Positions 30,847 through 40,455 of a stretch of DNA of 64,000 nucleotides are shown here, one piece after another. The DNA is from Blattabacterium cuenoti. Its GTDB lineage: Bacteria > Bacteroidota > Bacteroidia > Flavobacteriales > Blattabacteriaceae. The stretch covers positions 143,017 to 207,016 of the forward strand of contig NZ_CP059185.1 in assembly GCF_014251315.1 (NCBI RefSeq), given 5' to 3'. The stretch's first letter is position 1. Each line of letters begins with the position of its first letter. The position numbers and the translations under genes were made by a program. The notes beneath the pieces are model-generated. The model made no database searches. It was not told where the DNA came from and saw only the letters and a program-made list of their open reading frames with translations.

Positions 30847-31416
30847 ATGAAAAAAATAGCTATTTTAGTTTCCGGAAAAGGAACCAATATGAAACACATT
30901 TTCCAAGCAATTAAAAGTAGGATGCTTTATAATTCTATGGTAAATTTAGTAATTTCTGATAGATGGTGTATAGCAATTCAATATGCGTTGGAAAAAAATA
31001 TTCCAGTATTTTCTTTAATAAGAACTAATAAAAAATTTCTTTCTAAAGAAATAGATAATATACTTGATATATACATTCCTAATATTATAGTTCTTTCAGG
31101 GTTTCTTTCTATACTTGATACAAAATTTTGTGAAAAATGGTTCAGTAAAGTTATAAATATTCATCCTTCCCTATTGCCTAAGTATGGTGGAAAAGGAATG
31201 TATGGAATGAAAGTACATCAAGAAGTTATAAAAAATAAGGAAAAAATATCAGGAGCTACAGTTCACTATGTAACAAAAAACGTGGATTTAGGAGATGTAA
31301 TTTTGAAAAAAAAATGTAAAATTGATTCAGGAGAAACTCCAACATCTTTATCAAAAAAAGTATCTGTGATAGAAAAAGAAATATTAATTCAATCTATTAA
31401 TAATCTTAAGAATTAA
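30847..31416 (+). CDS. purN: GAR transformylase (formyl-THF dependent)
   Basis: Step 3: formylates GAR from 10-formyl-THF. It has 189 residues. The phosphate-binding LVSGKGTNMKHI is at the N-terminus, the catalytic Asn-His pair is in VINIHPSLLPKYGGKGMYG, and the Asp is in YVTKNVDLGDVI. Together these form the N-H-D triad of the family. The formate-dependent alternative purT is absent here. It lies between purM and purH on the same strand. Confidence 0.96.
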   Translation: MKKIAILVSGKGTNMKHIFQAIKSRMLYNSMVNLVISDRWCIAIQYALEKNIPVFSLIRTNKKFLSKEIDNILDIYIPNIIVLSGFLSILDTKFCEKWFSKVINIHPSLLPKYGGKGMYGMKVHQEVIKNKEKISGATVHYVTKNVDLGDVILKKKCKIDSGETPTSLSKKVSVIEKEILIQSINNLKN

Positions 31417-31474
31417 GAATTAATTCTATATACTCATAAAATCAGTAAGTAACAATTAATTAGTAGTATGTATT

Positions 31475-33004
31475 ATGAAAAGAGCTTTGATTAGTGTTTA
31501 TGACAAAAATGAAAAGTTATTTAATTTCGTCAGTTTTTTATATAAAAAAGGATATCAAATCGTTTCTACTGGAGGGACCTACCAATATTTTATTAAAAAA
31601 GGATTATCAAATATCATGGAGGTATCTGATTTAACTTCTTTTCCTGAAATTTTAGATGGAAGAGTTAAAACCATTCATCCTAATATATATATAGGGATTT
31701 TAGCCAATCGTTCTGTTGAAGAACATATGAAATATATTCATCTTCATAAGATTCATCCTATTGATATTGTATTGGTAAATTTTTATCCATTTTTTGAAAA
31801 AATACATCAAAAACCTACTATCAATATTAATTCCTTAATAGAATTTATTGATATCGGGGGTCCATCCATGCTTAGAGCGGCTGCTAAAAATTTTTTACAT
31901 GTAACCGCTATTACAGATAATAATGATTATGAACTCGTTCAATATGAAATTGAACATTATGGATTCACTTCTTTAAAACTAAGAAAAAAATTAGCAGGAA
32001 AAGCATTTAATCTTACTTCGGCTTATGATTCTGCCATTTCTCAATATCTTTTAGATGATAAATTTCCTATTTATTTACACTCTTCTTATGAAAAAAAAAT
32101 GAATCTCCGTTATGGAGAAAATCCTCATCAAAAAGCAGCTTATTATGTTAATACAATTCATAAAGGATCCATGCGAAATTTTCATCAATTACATGGAAAA
32201 AAACTATCATTTAATAATTTAAGAGATATGGATATAGCGTGGAAGGTTGTTTCTCAATTTTCTGAACCTGCTTGTTGTACAGTAAAACATTCCACTCCTT
32301 GTGGAGTGGCATTAGGAAAAAATATTGTTGAAGCATTTCAAAAAACTTATTACGCTGATACTATTTCGTCTTTTGGAGGAATAATGGCTGTTAATGTTCC
32401 AATTACAAAAGAATTAGCGAAAGAAATTAATCATATTTTTTTAGAAGTTGTTCTTTCTCCGAGTTACGAAACAGATGTTTTGAATATTTTAAAAATTAAA
32501 AAAAATCTTATAATCATTAGTATTAGTGAACCTATTTCAGATAAATTAGAATATGTGCAAATTGATGGAGGAATTTTGGTACAAGAATCAGATTATTTTT
32601 TTCCTTACGAGAAAAATTACAAAATAGTTACTAAAAAAAAATTTAGTCATCAAGAACTAAAATCTTTATTTTTTTCTCAAAAAGTAGTGAAATACGTGAA
32701 ATCTAATGCTATTGTTGTGTCTAAAGGGACACAAACTTTAGGGATTTCCGGAGGTCAAACTAACAGAATATGGGCCGCTAGACAAGCTATAGAAAGAGCT
32801 TTAGAAAAAAGTAAAGAGGGATTAGTTCTTGTTTCTGATGCTTTTTTCCCTTTTAGGGATGTTGTAGATGAAGCCGCTCGTTCTGGTGGAATACGTGCTA
32901 TTATTCAACCAGGAGGATCTATACGTGATGAAGAGTCGGTAAAAGCTTGTGATGATCATGGAATAGCAATGGCTTTCACTGGAAAAAGACATTTTAAACA
33001 TTAA
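31475..33004 (+). CDS. purH: AICAR transformylase / IMP cyclohydrolase
   Basis: The last two steps to IMP. It has 509 residues. The N-terminal IMP cyclohydrolase (about 1-195) shows LISVYDKNE, STGGTYQYF and GRVKTIHPNIYIGIL. The C-terminal AICAR transformylase (about 200-509) shows LRYGENPHQKAAYY, CTVKHSTPCGVALG (the Lys-His pair) and the closing SGGIRAIIQPGGSIRD. The 58-base spacer after purN is the longest in the purine run, so an internal promoter is possible, though no TAnnTTTG box was found. Confidence 0.97.
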   Translation: MKRALISVYDKNEKLFNFVSFLYKKGYQIVSTGGTYQYFIKKGLSNIMEVSDLTSFPEILDGRVKTIHPNIYIGILANRSVEEHMKYIHLHKIHPIDIVLVNFYPFFEKIHQKPTININSLIEFIDIGGPSMLRAAAKNFLHVTAITDNNDYELVQYEIEHYGFTSLKLRKKLAGKAFNLTSAYDSAISQYLLDDKFPIYLHSSYEKKMNLRYGENPHQKAAYYVNTIHKGSMRNFHQLHGKKLSFNNLRDMDIAWKVVSQFSEPACCTVKHSTPCGVALGKNIVEAFQKTYYADTISSFGGIMAVNVPITKELAKEINHIFLEVVLSPSYETDVLNILKIKKNLIIISISEPISDKLEYVQIDGGILVQESDYFFPYEKNYKIVTKKKFSHQELKSLFFSQKVVKYVKSNAIVVSKGTQTLGISGGQTNRIWAARQAIERALEKSKEGLVLVSDAFFPFRDVVDEAARSGGIRAIIQPGGSIRDEESVKACDDHGIAMAFTGKRHFKH

Positions 33005-33009
33005 AAATA

Positions 33010-34245
33010 ATGAAAATTTTAGTTCTTGGAAGTGGAGGACGTGAACATGCTATAGGAAAAAAGTTGTTGGAAGATTATCATTCAATACACCTTTATTTTT
33101 ATCCTGGAAATGGAGGAACAAGTATAATAGGAAAAAATATTGAAAATTATCATTCTGCATTAGATTTAGGTTTTTTTGCTAAAAAAAATGCAATAGATAT
33201 AACTATTGTGGGATCCGAAACTTTTCTTTTAGAAGGAGTTGTAGATATTTTTCAAAATTTGGGATTAAAAATAGTTGGCCCACATTATTTAGCAGCTAAA
33301 CTTGAAGGAAATCGAATTTTTGCTAAATCCTTTATGAAAAAATATGGAATTCCTACTCCTAAATATGAAGTTTTTTCTTGCTATGAAAAGGCTTTTAATT
33401 TCTTAAAAAGAAATACGAATCCTGTAGCTATTAAAGCTAACGGAATAGCTGCAGGAAAGGGAGTTTTTTTAGCCCATAATAAAAATGACGCTATAAAAGC
33501 TCTAAAAAATATTATGATAAAAAAAAAGTTTGGAGAATCTGGAAATCAGATTATCATAGAAGAATTTTTACAAGGAAAAGAAGTTTCTATTATATCTATT
33601 TTCAATGGAAAAAACATTATTCCTTTTTTATCAGCTAGAGATTATAAAAAAATTGGAGAAAATGAAAAAGGATTGAATACAGGAGGAATGGGGGCAATTG
33701 TCCCCAATCCATATATGAAAAATTCGATTTGGACAGATTTTAAAAAAAATATTTTAGAACCTACTTTAGAAGGATTAATTCTAGAAAAATTAACTTTTTT
33801 TGGATTTCTATATTTTGGATTAATGATAACTTATGAAAAAATTTACTTACTAGAATACAATACTCGCATAGGAGATCCTGAAGCTCAAACTTTATTTCCA
33901 TTAATGAAAAGTAATTTTTTGAATATCATTCAATCTTTTTTTAAACAAAAAGAAATATTTATTGATTGGAAAAAATTATGTTCTTGTTGTGTAGTTTTAT
34001 CATCTAGAGGATATCCTGAAAAATATGAAATTGGAAAAATTATAGCAGGGTTAAATTCTTTAAAAGAACCTTTTTATATTGCTGGAGCAAAAAAAGAACA
34101 AGAAAAGTGGATTACATCAAGTGGACGAGTTCTCAATATAGTAGGAATAGGAAATTCTATTCAAGAAGCTAGAAAAAAAGCTTATGATCAGGTTAAAAAA
34201 ATTCAATTTGATAATTTGTATTTCAGAAAAGATATTGGTTTATGA
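33010..34245 (+). CDS. purD: GAR synthetase
   Basis: Step 2: joins phosphoribosylamine and glycine with ATP. It has 411 residues of the ATP-grasp fold. Motifs are VLGSGGREHAIGKKL at the N-terminus, KANGIAAGKGVFLA, IIEEFLQGKEVSII, GLNTGGMGAIVPNP and LLEYNTRIGDPEAQTLFP (metal site). It starts 5 bases after purH and is followed by guaA after 19 bases. Confidence 0.97.
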   Translation: MKILVLGSGGREHAIGKKLLEDYHSIHLYFYPGNGGTSIIGKNIENYHSALDLGFFAKKNAIDITIVGSETFLLEGVVDIFQNLGLKIVGPHYLAAKLEGNRIFAKSFMKKYGIPTPKYEVFSCYEKAFNFLKRNTNPVAIKANGIAAGKGVFLAHNKNDAIKALKNIMIKKKFGESGNQIIIEEFLQGKEVSIISIFNGKNIIPFLSARDYKKIGENEKGLNTGGMGAIVPNPYMKNSIWTDFKKNILEPTLEGLILEKLTFFGFLYFGLMITYEKIYLLEYNTRIGDPEAQTLFPLMKSNFLNIIQSFFKQKEIFIDWKKLCSCCVVLSSRGYPEKYEIGKIIAGLNSLKEPFYIAGAKKEQEKWITSSGRVLNIVGIGNSIQEARKKAYDQVKKIQFDNLYFRKDIGL

Positions 34246-34264
34246 TTAAAAAATACAGAAAAAA

Positions 34265-35815
34265 ATGAAAAAAGATTTTATACTCATATTAGATTTTGGA
34301 TCTCAATATAGTCATCTAATTGCTAGAAGAATTAGAGACATAGGAGTATATACTTTGTTATCTCATTATAATGAGATTTCTATATCTCATATAATTTCAA
34401 AAAAACCTAAAGGATTGATTCTGTCAGGAGGCCCTTTTTCTGTTTATGAAAAAAATTCTCCATTAATATCCAAAAATATTTTTAAACTAAATATTCCTAT
34501 ATTCGGAATATGTTATGGAATGCAACTTATTTCTTTTCTTTTTGGAGGGAAGATAAAAAAATCAAATTCAAAAGAATATGGAAAATCTTACTTAATTATC
34601 GATCATACTAATAACAATTTATTTCATGGAATTCCCGGTAAATCTATTGTTTGGATGAGTCATTTTGATGAAGTTCAAAATCTTCCTAAAGAATTTAAAG
34701 TAATCGGACATACATCATCTTGTGATATTGCAGCTTTTAGTCATATTAATAAAAAAATTTATGCCGTTCAATTTCATCCAGAAGTAAAAAATACAGAATA
34801 TGGAATATCTATGCTTAAAAATTTTGTTTTTCATATTTGCAAATGTAGTTCAAATTGGGTATTAAATGATTTTGTGCAAAAAACGATAGATGATATTAAA
34901 AAACGAGTAAATAAAAAAAAAGTAGTGCTAGGTTTCTCTGGAGGAGTTGATTCTTTTGTCACTGCTTACATTATTCATAAAGCTATTGGAGATTCTTTAA
35001 ATTGTATTTTCATAGATACAGGATTGCTACTGAAAACCGAAAAAGAAAAAGTATCTTTTTTGTGTAAAAAAATGAATTTTTCTCTAAAAATAATAGATGC
35101 TAGAAATCGTTTTTTGTCTAAACTAACTGGAGTTATCGATCCTGAGATAAAAAGGAAAGTTATAGGTGAAGAATTTATCCTTATTTTTCAAAAGGAATCA
35201 GAAAAAATTAAAAATGTTGAATTTTTAGCACAAGGGACCATTTATTCAGATGTTATTGAATCTTCTGTTATTTCAAAAAATTTAATAAGTTCTTCTATAA
35301 AATCTCATCACAATGTAGGAGGACTCCCAAAAACATTAATGAAATTAAAACTCATTGAACCATTAAAAGAATTATTTAAAGATGAAGTTAGAAAAATAGG
35401 AGAAAAATTAGGACTTCCAAAAGAAATTTTATATCGTCATCCATTCCCTGGGCCTGGTTTAGGTATTCGTATTCTCGGAGAAGTCAATGAAAAAAAAATT
35501 TCTATTTTAAGAAAAGCAGAAAATATTCTTTTACAAGAATTAAAAAATTATGATATTTACGATTCTGTAAGTCAAGCTTTTATTGTTTTATTACCTGTAA
35601 AATCTGTAGGAATAAAAGGAGATAAACGAACTTATGAGTATGCAGCTATATTACGTGTTACGAACACTGAGGATTTTATGACTGCAACTTTTTCTCATTT
35701 ATCTTACGATTTTTTAGAAAAGGTTTCAAATAGAATTACTAATGAAGTTAACGGAATTAATAGAATAGCATATGATATAACTTCTAAACCTCCATCTACT
35801 ATTGAGTGGGAATGA
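34265..35815 (+). CDS. guaA: GMP synthase (glutamine-hydrolysing)
   Basis: Converts XMP to GMP using glutamine and ATP. It has 516 residues. The N-terminal class I amidotransferase carries its nucleophile in GICYGMQLIS and the His in QFHPEVKN. The ATP-pyrophosphatase loop GFSGGVDSFVTAY follows near residue 222. The C-terminal dimerisation domain ends in KPPSTIEWE, the standard GuaA terminus. It closes the purine run; guaB, which makes XMP, is not in the window. Confidence 0.97.
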   Translation: MKKDFILILDFGSQYSHLIARRIRDIGVYTLLSHYNEISISHIISKKPKGLILSGGPFSVYEKNSPLISKNIFKLNIPIFGICYGMQLISFLFGGKIKKSNSKEYGKSYLIIDHTNNNLFHGIPGKSIVWMSHFDEVQNLPKEFKVIGHTSSCDIAAFSHINKKIYAVQFHPEVKNTEYGISMLKNFVFHICKCSSNWVLNDFVQKTIDDIKKRVNKKKVVLGFSGGVDSFVTAYIIHKAIGDSLNCIFIDTGLLLKTEKEKVSFLCKKMNFSLKIIDARNRFLSKLTGVIDPEIKRKVIGEEFILIFQKESEKIKNVEFLAQGTIYSDVIESSVISKNLISSSIKSHHNVGGLPKTLMKLKLIEPLKELFKDEVRKIGEKLGLPKEILYRHPFPGPGLGIRILGEVNEKKISILRKAENILLQELKNYDIYDSVSQAFIVLLPVKSVGIKGDKRTYEYAAILRVTNTEDFMTATFSHLSYDFLEKVSNRITNEVNGINRIAYDITSKPPSTIEWE

Positions 35816-35836
35816 TTTCTATATCATCATAGAAAT
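35815..35836. terminator. Hairpin between convergent guaA and accD
   Basis: ATTTCTAT (35815-35822), a 6-base loop ATCATC and ATAGAAAT (35829-35836) form a perfect 8-bp stem. It lies at the tail-to-tail junction of guaA and accD, 12 bases before a plus-strand T-run. A bidirectional terminator is the simplest reading. Confidence 0.4.
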
Positions 35837-36658
35837 TAAATTATATATGTTTTTTTTTAATTCAGTTCTAGGAGAAATTAAATCTATAAATCCATGCTCC
35901 ATTAAAAACTCTGCTGTTTGAAATCCTTCTGGAAGATCTTTTCCTATTATTTCCCTAATCACTCTAGGTCCAGCAAATCCAATTAAAGCTCCTGGTTCAG
36001 CTATATTGATATCTCCAAGTAAAGAGTAAGAAGCTGTGACACCTCCCGTCGTTGGATCAGTTAAAACAGAAATATAAGGAATTTTAGCATCACGTAGTTG
36101 GGTTAATCCAGCCACAGTTTTAGCCATTTGCATTAATGAAAAAGAGGATTCCATTATTCTTGCTCCTCCAGATTTGGAAATTAAAATATATGGATATTTT
36201 CTATCAATACAATATTTTATAGCTCTAGATATCTTTTCTCCTACTACGGATCCCATAGATCCTCCTATAAATGAAAAATCCATACAAGATATCACAACAT
36301 TTATAGTCTTTATTTTTCCAACTCCTGTTCTAATAGCATCATATAAATTTGTCTTTTTTTGTGCTTCTTGAATTCTATCTGTATACTTTTTATAATCTTC
36401 CCATTTCATAGGATCTTTGCTCATCATTTTTACATTTATTTCTAAAAATTCCCCATGATCAAAAAGAATTTCAAAATATTCTTTACTATGAATTCTTACA
36501 TGATATCCATCTTCTGGACTAACATAAGCGTTTTTTTTTAATTCTTCTGTATCTATAATTTTTCCGCTAGGAGTTCTGTACCAAATACCTTTTGGTAAAT
36601 CTTTTCTATCGTCTATAGATGTTAAGATCTTCTTTTTTTTTCTTAAAAACCAAGACAT
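35819..36658 (-). CDS. accD: Acetyl-CoA carboxylase carboxyltransferase beta subunit
   Basis: With AccA, transfers CO2 from carboxybiotin to acetyl-CoA for fatty-acid synthesis. It has 279 residues. Core motifs [17 protein letters not shown] and [18 protein letters not shown] are intact. In the N-terminal region where E. coli AccD has a four-cysteine zinc ribbon, this protein reads [10 protein letters not shown]...YVSPEDGYH: all four Cys are replaced (by T, S, S, D). Flavobacteria AccD proteins seem to share this from memory, so it is probably ancestral rather than recent decay. accA and the biotin subunits are elsewhere. Confidence 0.95.
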   Translation of the reverse strand: MSWFLRKKKKILTSIDDRKDLPKGIWYRTPSGKIIDTEELKKNAYVSPEDGYHVRIHSKEYFEILFDHGEFLEINVKMMSKDPMKWEDYKKYTDRIQEAQKKTNLYDAIRTGVGKIKTINVVISCMDFSFIGGSMGSVVGEKISRAIKYCIDRKYPYILISKSGGARIMESSFSLMQMAKTVAGLTQLRDAKIPYISVLTDPTTGGVTASYSLLGDINIAEPGALIGFAGPRVIREIIGKDLPEGFQTAEFLMEHGFIDLISPRTELKKNIYNLISMMI

Positions 36659-36669
36659 GGTTATTTATT

Positions 36670-37740
36670 TTATAAAGTATTAATATTGTTCATATATTCA
36701 AAATATTTTTTTAAAATTCTTTTAAAAGATTTTTCTCCTTCTCTTAACCATATTCTAGGATCATAATATTTTTTATTAGGAATATGTTCTCCTTTTGGAT
36801 TCCCTATTTGTTTTTTTAAATATTCCTTGTTTTTATTCATATAATCTCTTACTCCACATGTAAAAGCATATTGTAAATCAGTGTCTACATTCATTTTTAC
36901 AACTCCATAACTAATAGCTTTTTGTATTTCCTTATCTGAAGATCCTGATCCTCCATGAAAAACTAAAGAAACTGGTTTAGTATTATTAAAATGAAATTTT
37001 TTTTGGATATATTCTTGTGTATTTTTCAAAATTTCAGGACGAAGTTTCACATTTCCAGGTCTATAAACTCCATGTACGTTTCCAAAAGAAGCTGCTATAA
37101 TAAAATTATCACTGATTTTCATGAGTCTTTCATAGGCATAAGCTACTTCTTCTGGTTGAGTATAAAGTTTATTATTTTCTATATTGGAATTATCTATTCC
37201 ATCTTCTTCTCCTCCCGTTACACCGAGTTCGATTTCAATAGTCATTTTACTTTTATTCATTCTATCGAAATATTGCTCACAAATATTAATATTATCTTTT
37301 AAAGATTCCTGAGATAGATCCAACATATGTGAACTAAACAACGTTTTTCCAAAACTTTTATAGTATTTCTCATTAGCTTCTATTAATCCATCTATCCATG
37401 GAAGAAAAGGTTTAGAACAATGATCTGTATGAAGAATAACTGTTGTTTTATAGTATAAAGCTAATTCGTGAATATGCATAGCACAAGCTATAGCTCCTTG
37501 AATTGCTGCTTTTTGTTTTTCATTATTTAATCCTTTTCCAGCATTAAAAATAGCACCTCCATTAGATAACTGAATAATAACAGGAGAATTCACTTCTGCA
37601 GCGGTCTCCATAACAGCATTTATAGTATTAGATCCAATAACATTCACCGCAGGTATGGAAAATACGTTTTCTTTAGCGTATTCGAATATTTCTTTAACAA
37701 GATTACCAGTAGCTACTCCAAAAGGAAATTTTTTATACAT
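36670..37740 (-). CDS. fbaA: Fructose-bisphosphate aldolase, class II
   Basis: Interconverts fructose 1,6-bisphosphate with DHAP and GAP. The start is placed at MYKKFPFGVATGNLV (356 residues). The in-frame ATG 11 codons upstream lies inside a TAnnTTTG box and adds residues not seen in the family. Zinc and substrate motifs are ILHTDHCSKPFLPWIDG, EIELGVTGGEEDGIDN, NVHGVYRPGNVKL and LVFHGGSGSSDKEIQ; KMNVDTDLQYAF is near the C-terminus. It is the E. coli FbaA-like subclass. With GlpFKD it could convert glycerol carbon to hexose phosphate. Confidence 0.97.
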   Translation of the reverse strand: MYKKFPFGVATGNLVKEIFEYAKENVFSIPAVNVIGSNTINAVMETAAEVNSPVIIQLSNGGAIFNAGKGLNNEKQKAAIQGAIACAMHIHELALYYKTTVILHTDHCSKPFLPWIDGLIEANEKYYKSFGKTLFSSHMLDLSQESLKDNINICEQYFDRMNKSKMTIEIELGVTGGEEDGIDNSNIENNKLYTQPEEVAYAYERLMKISDNFIIAASFGNVHGVYRPGNVKLRPEILKNTQEYIQKKFHFNNTKPVSLVFHGGSGSSDKEIQKAISYGVVKMNVDTDLQYAFTCGVRDYMNKNKEYLKKQIGNPKGEHIPNKKYYDPRIWLREGEKSFKRILKKYFEYMNNINTL

Positions 37741-37770
37741 GTGTTTAAAATTTATTTTAACAAACATTAA

Positions 37771-37778
37771 CAAATGTA
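37771..37778 (-). promoter_or_regulatory. TAnnTTTG-type -7 box upstream of fbaA
   Basis: Minus-strand TACATTTG lies 30 bases before the preferred fbaA ATG (37740). It overlaps the longer alternative start at 37773, which argues against that start. Confidence 0.4.
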
Positions 37779-37868
37779 AAAAAAAGTATTTTTTATATTC
37801 TATTTTTATTTTAATATAAAATTGCTATAAAAAACATATGAAAAAATTTTTTTATTAATTTATTCAAT

Positions 37869-40454
37869 ATGCTAGTTATTCCATCTACATTAAAAATATA
37901 CAATGCTTCAGCTGGTTCTGGAAAAACTACTTTTTTAGTCATAAATTATCTTTATGTTTTATTAAAAAGTCCTTATCCTGATGAATTTAAAAGAGTTTTA
38001 GCTTTAACTTTTACTAAAAAAGCTTCCGAAGAAATGAAAAATCGCATCTTACAGTGCATAAAAGAATTTTCAAATAAAAAAGTTAAAAAAGAATACCGTT
38101 TTTTATTTGACTACATCATAAAAAATTTTAATTTAACAAAACATCAATTATATCAACGTTCTGAAAAAATATTATTTACCATATTGCACGATTTTTATTA
38201 TTTTTCTAGAAATATAAGTACAATAGATAAATTTACTTATAATATTATAAGATCTCTTTTTTCAGAAAGAGAAGTCCATTTAGAAATGGATACGGATCAA
38301 TTTTTATTAAAAATTGTAGAAAACATATTATATAGATTAAAAAATTCTGAAAAATGGTCAAATGTTTTGATTCAATCTTCTTTAGAAAAGTTAAAAGAAG
38401 GAAAAAATTGGGATTTAAAAAAAGAGCTATTTAAAATAGCTCATATAATGATTGAAGAAAATCATTTTTTTTCTGTAAAAAAAATTAAAAATTATTCTTT
38501 GGAAGATTTTGTTCTGTTAAAGAATATTCTAATCAAAAGAACTAAAATTTTTGAAAATAAATGCAAGAAAAAAGGAGAAAAATTTTTTCAATTTTTAGAA
38601 AAAACTTCTATTCAAAAACATTCGTTCATTCATTTAGATTTACCAAGATTTTTCCAAAAGTTTAAAAATGGAAACATATTTTTTAATCCGTTCAATGAAC
38701 GTCTTGAAAAATATATTCAAAAAGGAATATTTTACTCTAAATTTTTTTCTGATAAAAACCAAAAAATATTAATAAAAAAAAATCAAAATAAAATACTTTT
38801 TTTATATGAAGAAATAAAATCTATATATCAAAAAAATATATCAAATTATCTTTTAGACAAGCTTTTTTTAAGAAAAATAAACATATTATCAATAATACAT
38901 GAAATCGAAAAAGAATTTTATTCTATAAAAAATGAAAAAAAAATTATTTTAAATACAGAGTTAAATAAAATTCTTTATGAAAAAATTGTTAAAGGAGTAT
39001 TTCCAAAAATATATGAAAAAATAGGGATACAATATAAATATTATTTCATAGATGAATTTCAAGATATTTCATTTTTACAATGGCAAAACCTTAGAATATT
39101 AGTTGAAAATGCATTATCTGAAAATGGATCAGCTATGATAGTAGGGGATCCCAAACAATCTATATACAGATGGAGAGGCGGAGATGCTAAACAATTTATA
39201 AATTTAATTTATTCTAAATCAAATTTTTATAAAAAAAAAATAAAAACTATAGAAAAAAATTTCCGTAGTTTTGAAGAAATTGTCAAATTTAATAATTTAC
39301 TTTATCAATCTATATCCAAAACATTCAATTCTACTATATACCAAGATATATATAAAAATTATCAACAAAAAATATATAAAAAAAAATCTGGAGGGTATGT
39401 AGAAATAAATTTGACTAATGATTGTAATAAAAATTACAAAGAACACATTTATTTATGTATAAAAAATAAAATAGAAAAATTATTGAAACAAAAATATGCA
39501 TTATCAGATATTGCAATTTTAGTCAGAAACAATGAAGAGGGTCATTTTTTGTCTGAAAAATTAGTGGGAGATGGCATTAGTGTAAATACTTCTGTTTCTT
39601 TATTAATAAAGAATCATTTGGAAATACAAATCATAATAAATTTTTTAAACATTATTGCTTATCCATATTGTTATCAAAAAAGAGTTATTTTGATTTTTTT
39701 ATTATTAAAAAACAAATTTTTTAGGACTAAAAAAAATGATCATGATTTCATTATGAAAATACTTTTTTTACCTTTAAATTTATTTTTAAAAAAAATTCTA
39801 TTAAAAAATTCATTAACATTAAACAAATTATATAATAAATCTATATACAACATATCAGAAGATATTATAGAAGCTTTCGGATTATTAAATAATAAAAATT
39901 CTATATACATCTACTCTTTCTTGGATTTTGTTTATAGATATATGAAAAAAATAGGAAATTCCATTATAGATTTTTTAGATTATTGGGAATTAAAGAAAGA
40001 AAAAGAAAGTATCGTGATTTCTGATCACATCAATGCAATTCGTATTATGACTATTCATAAATCTAAAGGATTGCAATTTCCTGTGGTCCTCATTCCTTTC
40101 ACAGATTGGAATATTTATTCTAAAAATAAAGAAGAAGTCTGGATAGATGTAAATCCTCATTTATACAATGGATTAAATTCTATTTATTTAGAAATAGAAA
40201 CCTATTTCAAATATATAAAAGATGATAGGAACATTCGTAATTTTTATGAAAATTATCTATCAAATATTAAATTTGATAATATCAATTTATTATATGTAGC
40301 TACTACTCGTTCTATTGAACAACTCATTTTATTTTCCAAAATTGGAAATGATAAATCTGTATCATTTTACATTAAAAATTTTCTATGTGAAAAAAAAATG
40401 TGGAATGAAAAAAAATGTAAGTATTTTTTCGGAAAAGAAGAAAAAAGTTCTTAA
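37869..40454 (+). CDS. AddA/RecB-like UvrD-family helicase lacking the nuclease domain
   Basis: A superfamily 1A DNA helicase of the RecB/AddA group for double-strand-break processing. Motifs in order are Walker A NASAGSGKTTFLV (about 13-25), LALTFTKKASEEMKNRI, Walker B FIDEFQDISFLQW (about 394), GDPKQSIYRWRGGDA (about 425), KNFRS, AILVRNNEEG, IMTIHKSKGLQFPVVL (about 728) and LLYVATTRSIEQLI (about 806). The protein stops at 861, roughly 45 residues after motif VI. Relatives continue for about 180 residues with a PD-(D/E)XK nuclease, so that domain is missing. No AddB or RecC partner is in the window. The stop abuts convergent lipA. Confidence 0.9.
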   Translation: MLVIPSTLKIYNASAGSGKTTFLVINYLYVLLKSPYPDEFKRVLALTFTKKASEEMKNRILQCIKEFSNKKVKKEYRFLFDYIIKNFNLTKHQLYQRSEKILFTILHDFYYFSRNISTIDKFTYNIIRSLFSEREVHLEMDTDQFLLKIVENILYRLKNSEKWSNVLIQSSLEKLKEGKNWDLKKELFKIAHIMIEENHFFSVKKIKNYSLEDFVLLKNILIKRTKIFENKCKKKGEKFFQFLEKTSIQKHSFIHLDLPRFFQKFKNGNIFFNPFNERLEKYIQKGIFYSKFFSDKNQKILIKKNQNKILFLYEEIKSIYQKNISNYLLDKLFLRKINILSIIHEIEKEFYSIKNEKKIILNTELNKILYEKIVKGVFPKIYEKIGIQYKYYFIDEFQDISFLQWQNLRILVENALSENGSAMIVGDPKQSIYRWRGGDAKQFINLIYSKSNFYKKKIKTIEKNFRSFEEIVKFNNLLYQSISKTFNSTIYQDIYKNYQQKIYKKKSGGYVEINLTNDCNKNYKEHIYLCIKNKIEKLLKQKYALSDIAILVRNNEEGHFLSEKLVGDGISVNTSVSLLIKNHLEIQIIINFLNIIAYPYCYQKRVILIFLLLKNKFFRTKKNDHDFIMKILFLPLNLFLKKILLKNSLTLNKLYNKSIYNISEDIIEAFGLLNNKNSIYIYSFLDFVYRYMKKIGNSIIDFLDYWELKKEKESIVISDHINAIRIMTIHKSKGLQFPVVLIPFTDWNIYSKNKEEVWIDVNPHLYNGLNSIYLEIETYFKYIKDDRNIRNFYENYLSNIKFDNINLLYVATTRSIEQLILFSKIGNDKSVSFYIKNFLCEKKMWNEKKCKYFFGKEEKSS

Positions 40455-40455
40455 T

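Noticed and set aside
37741..37773. N-terminal extension of fbaA (11 codons)
   Set aside because: The alternative ATG lies inside a likely -7 promoter box, and the extra residues are not typical of the family.
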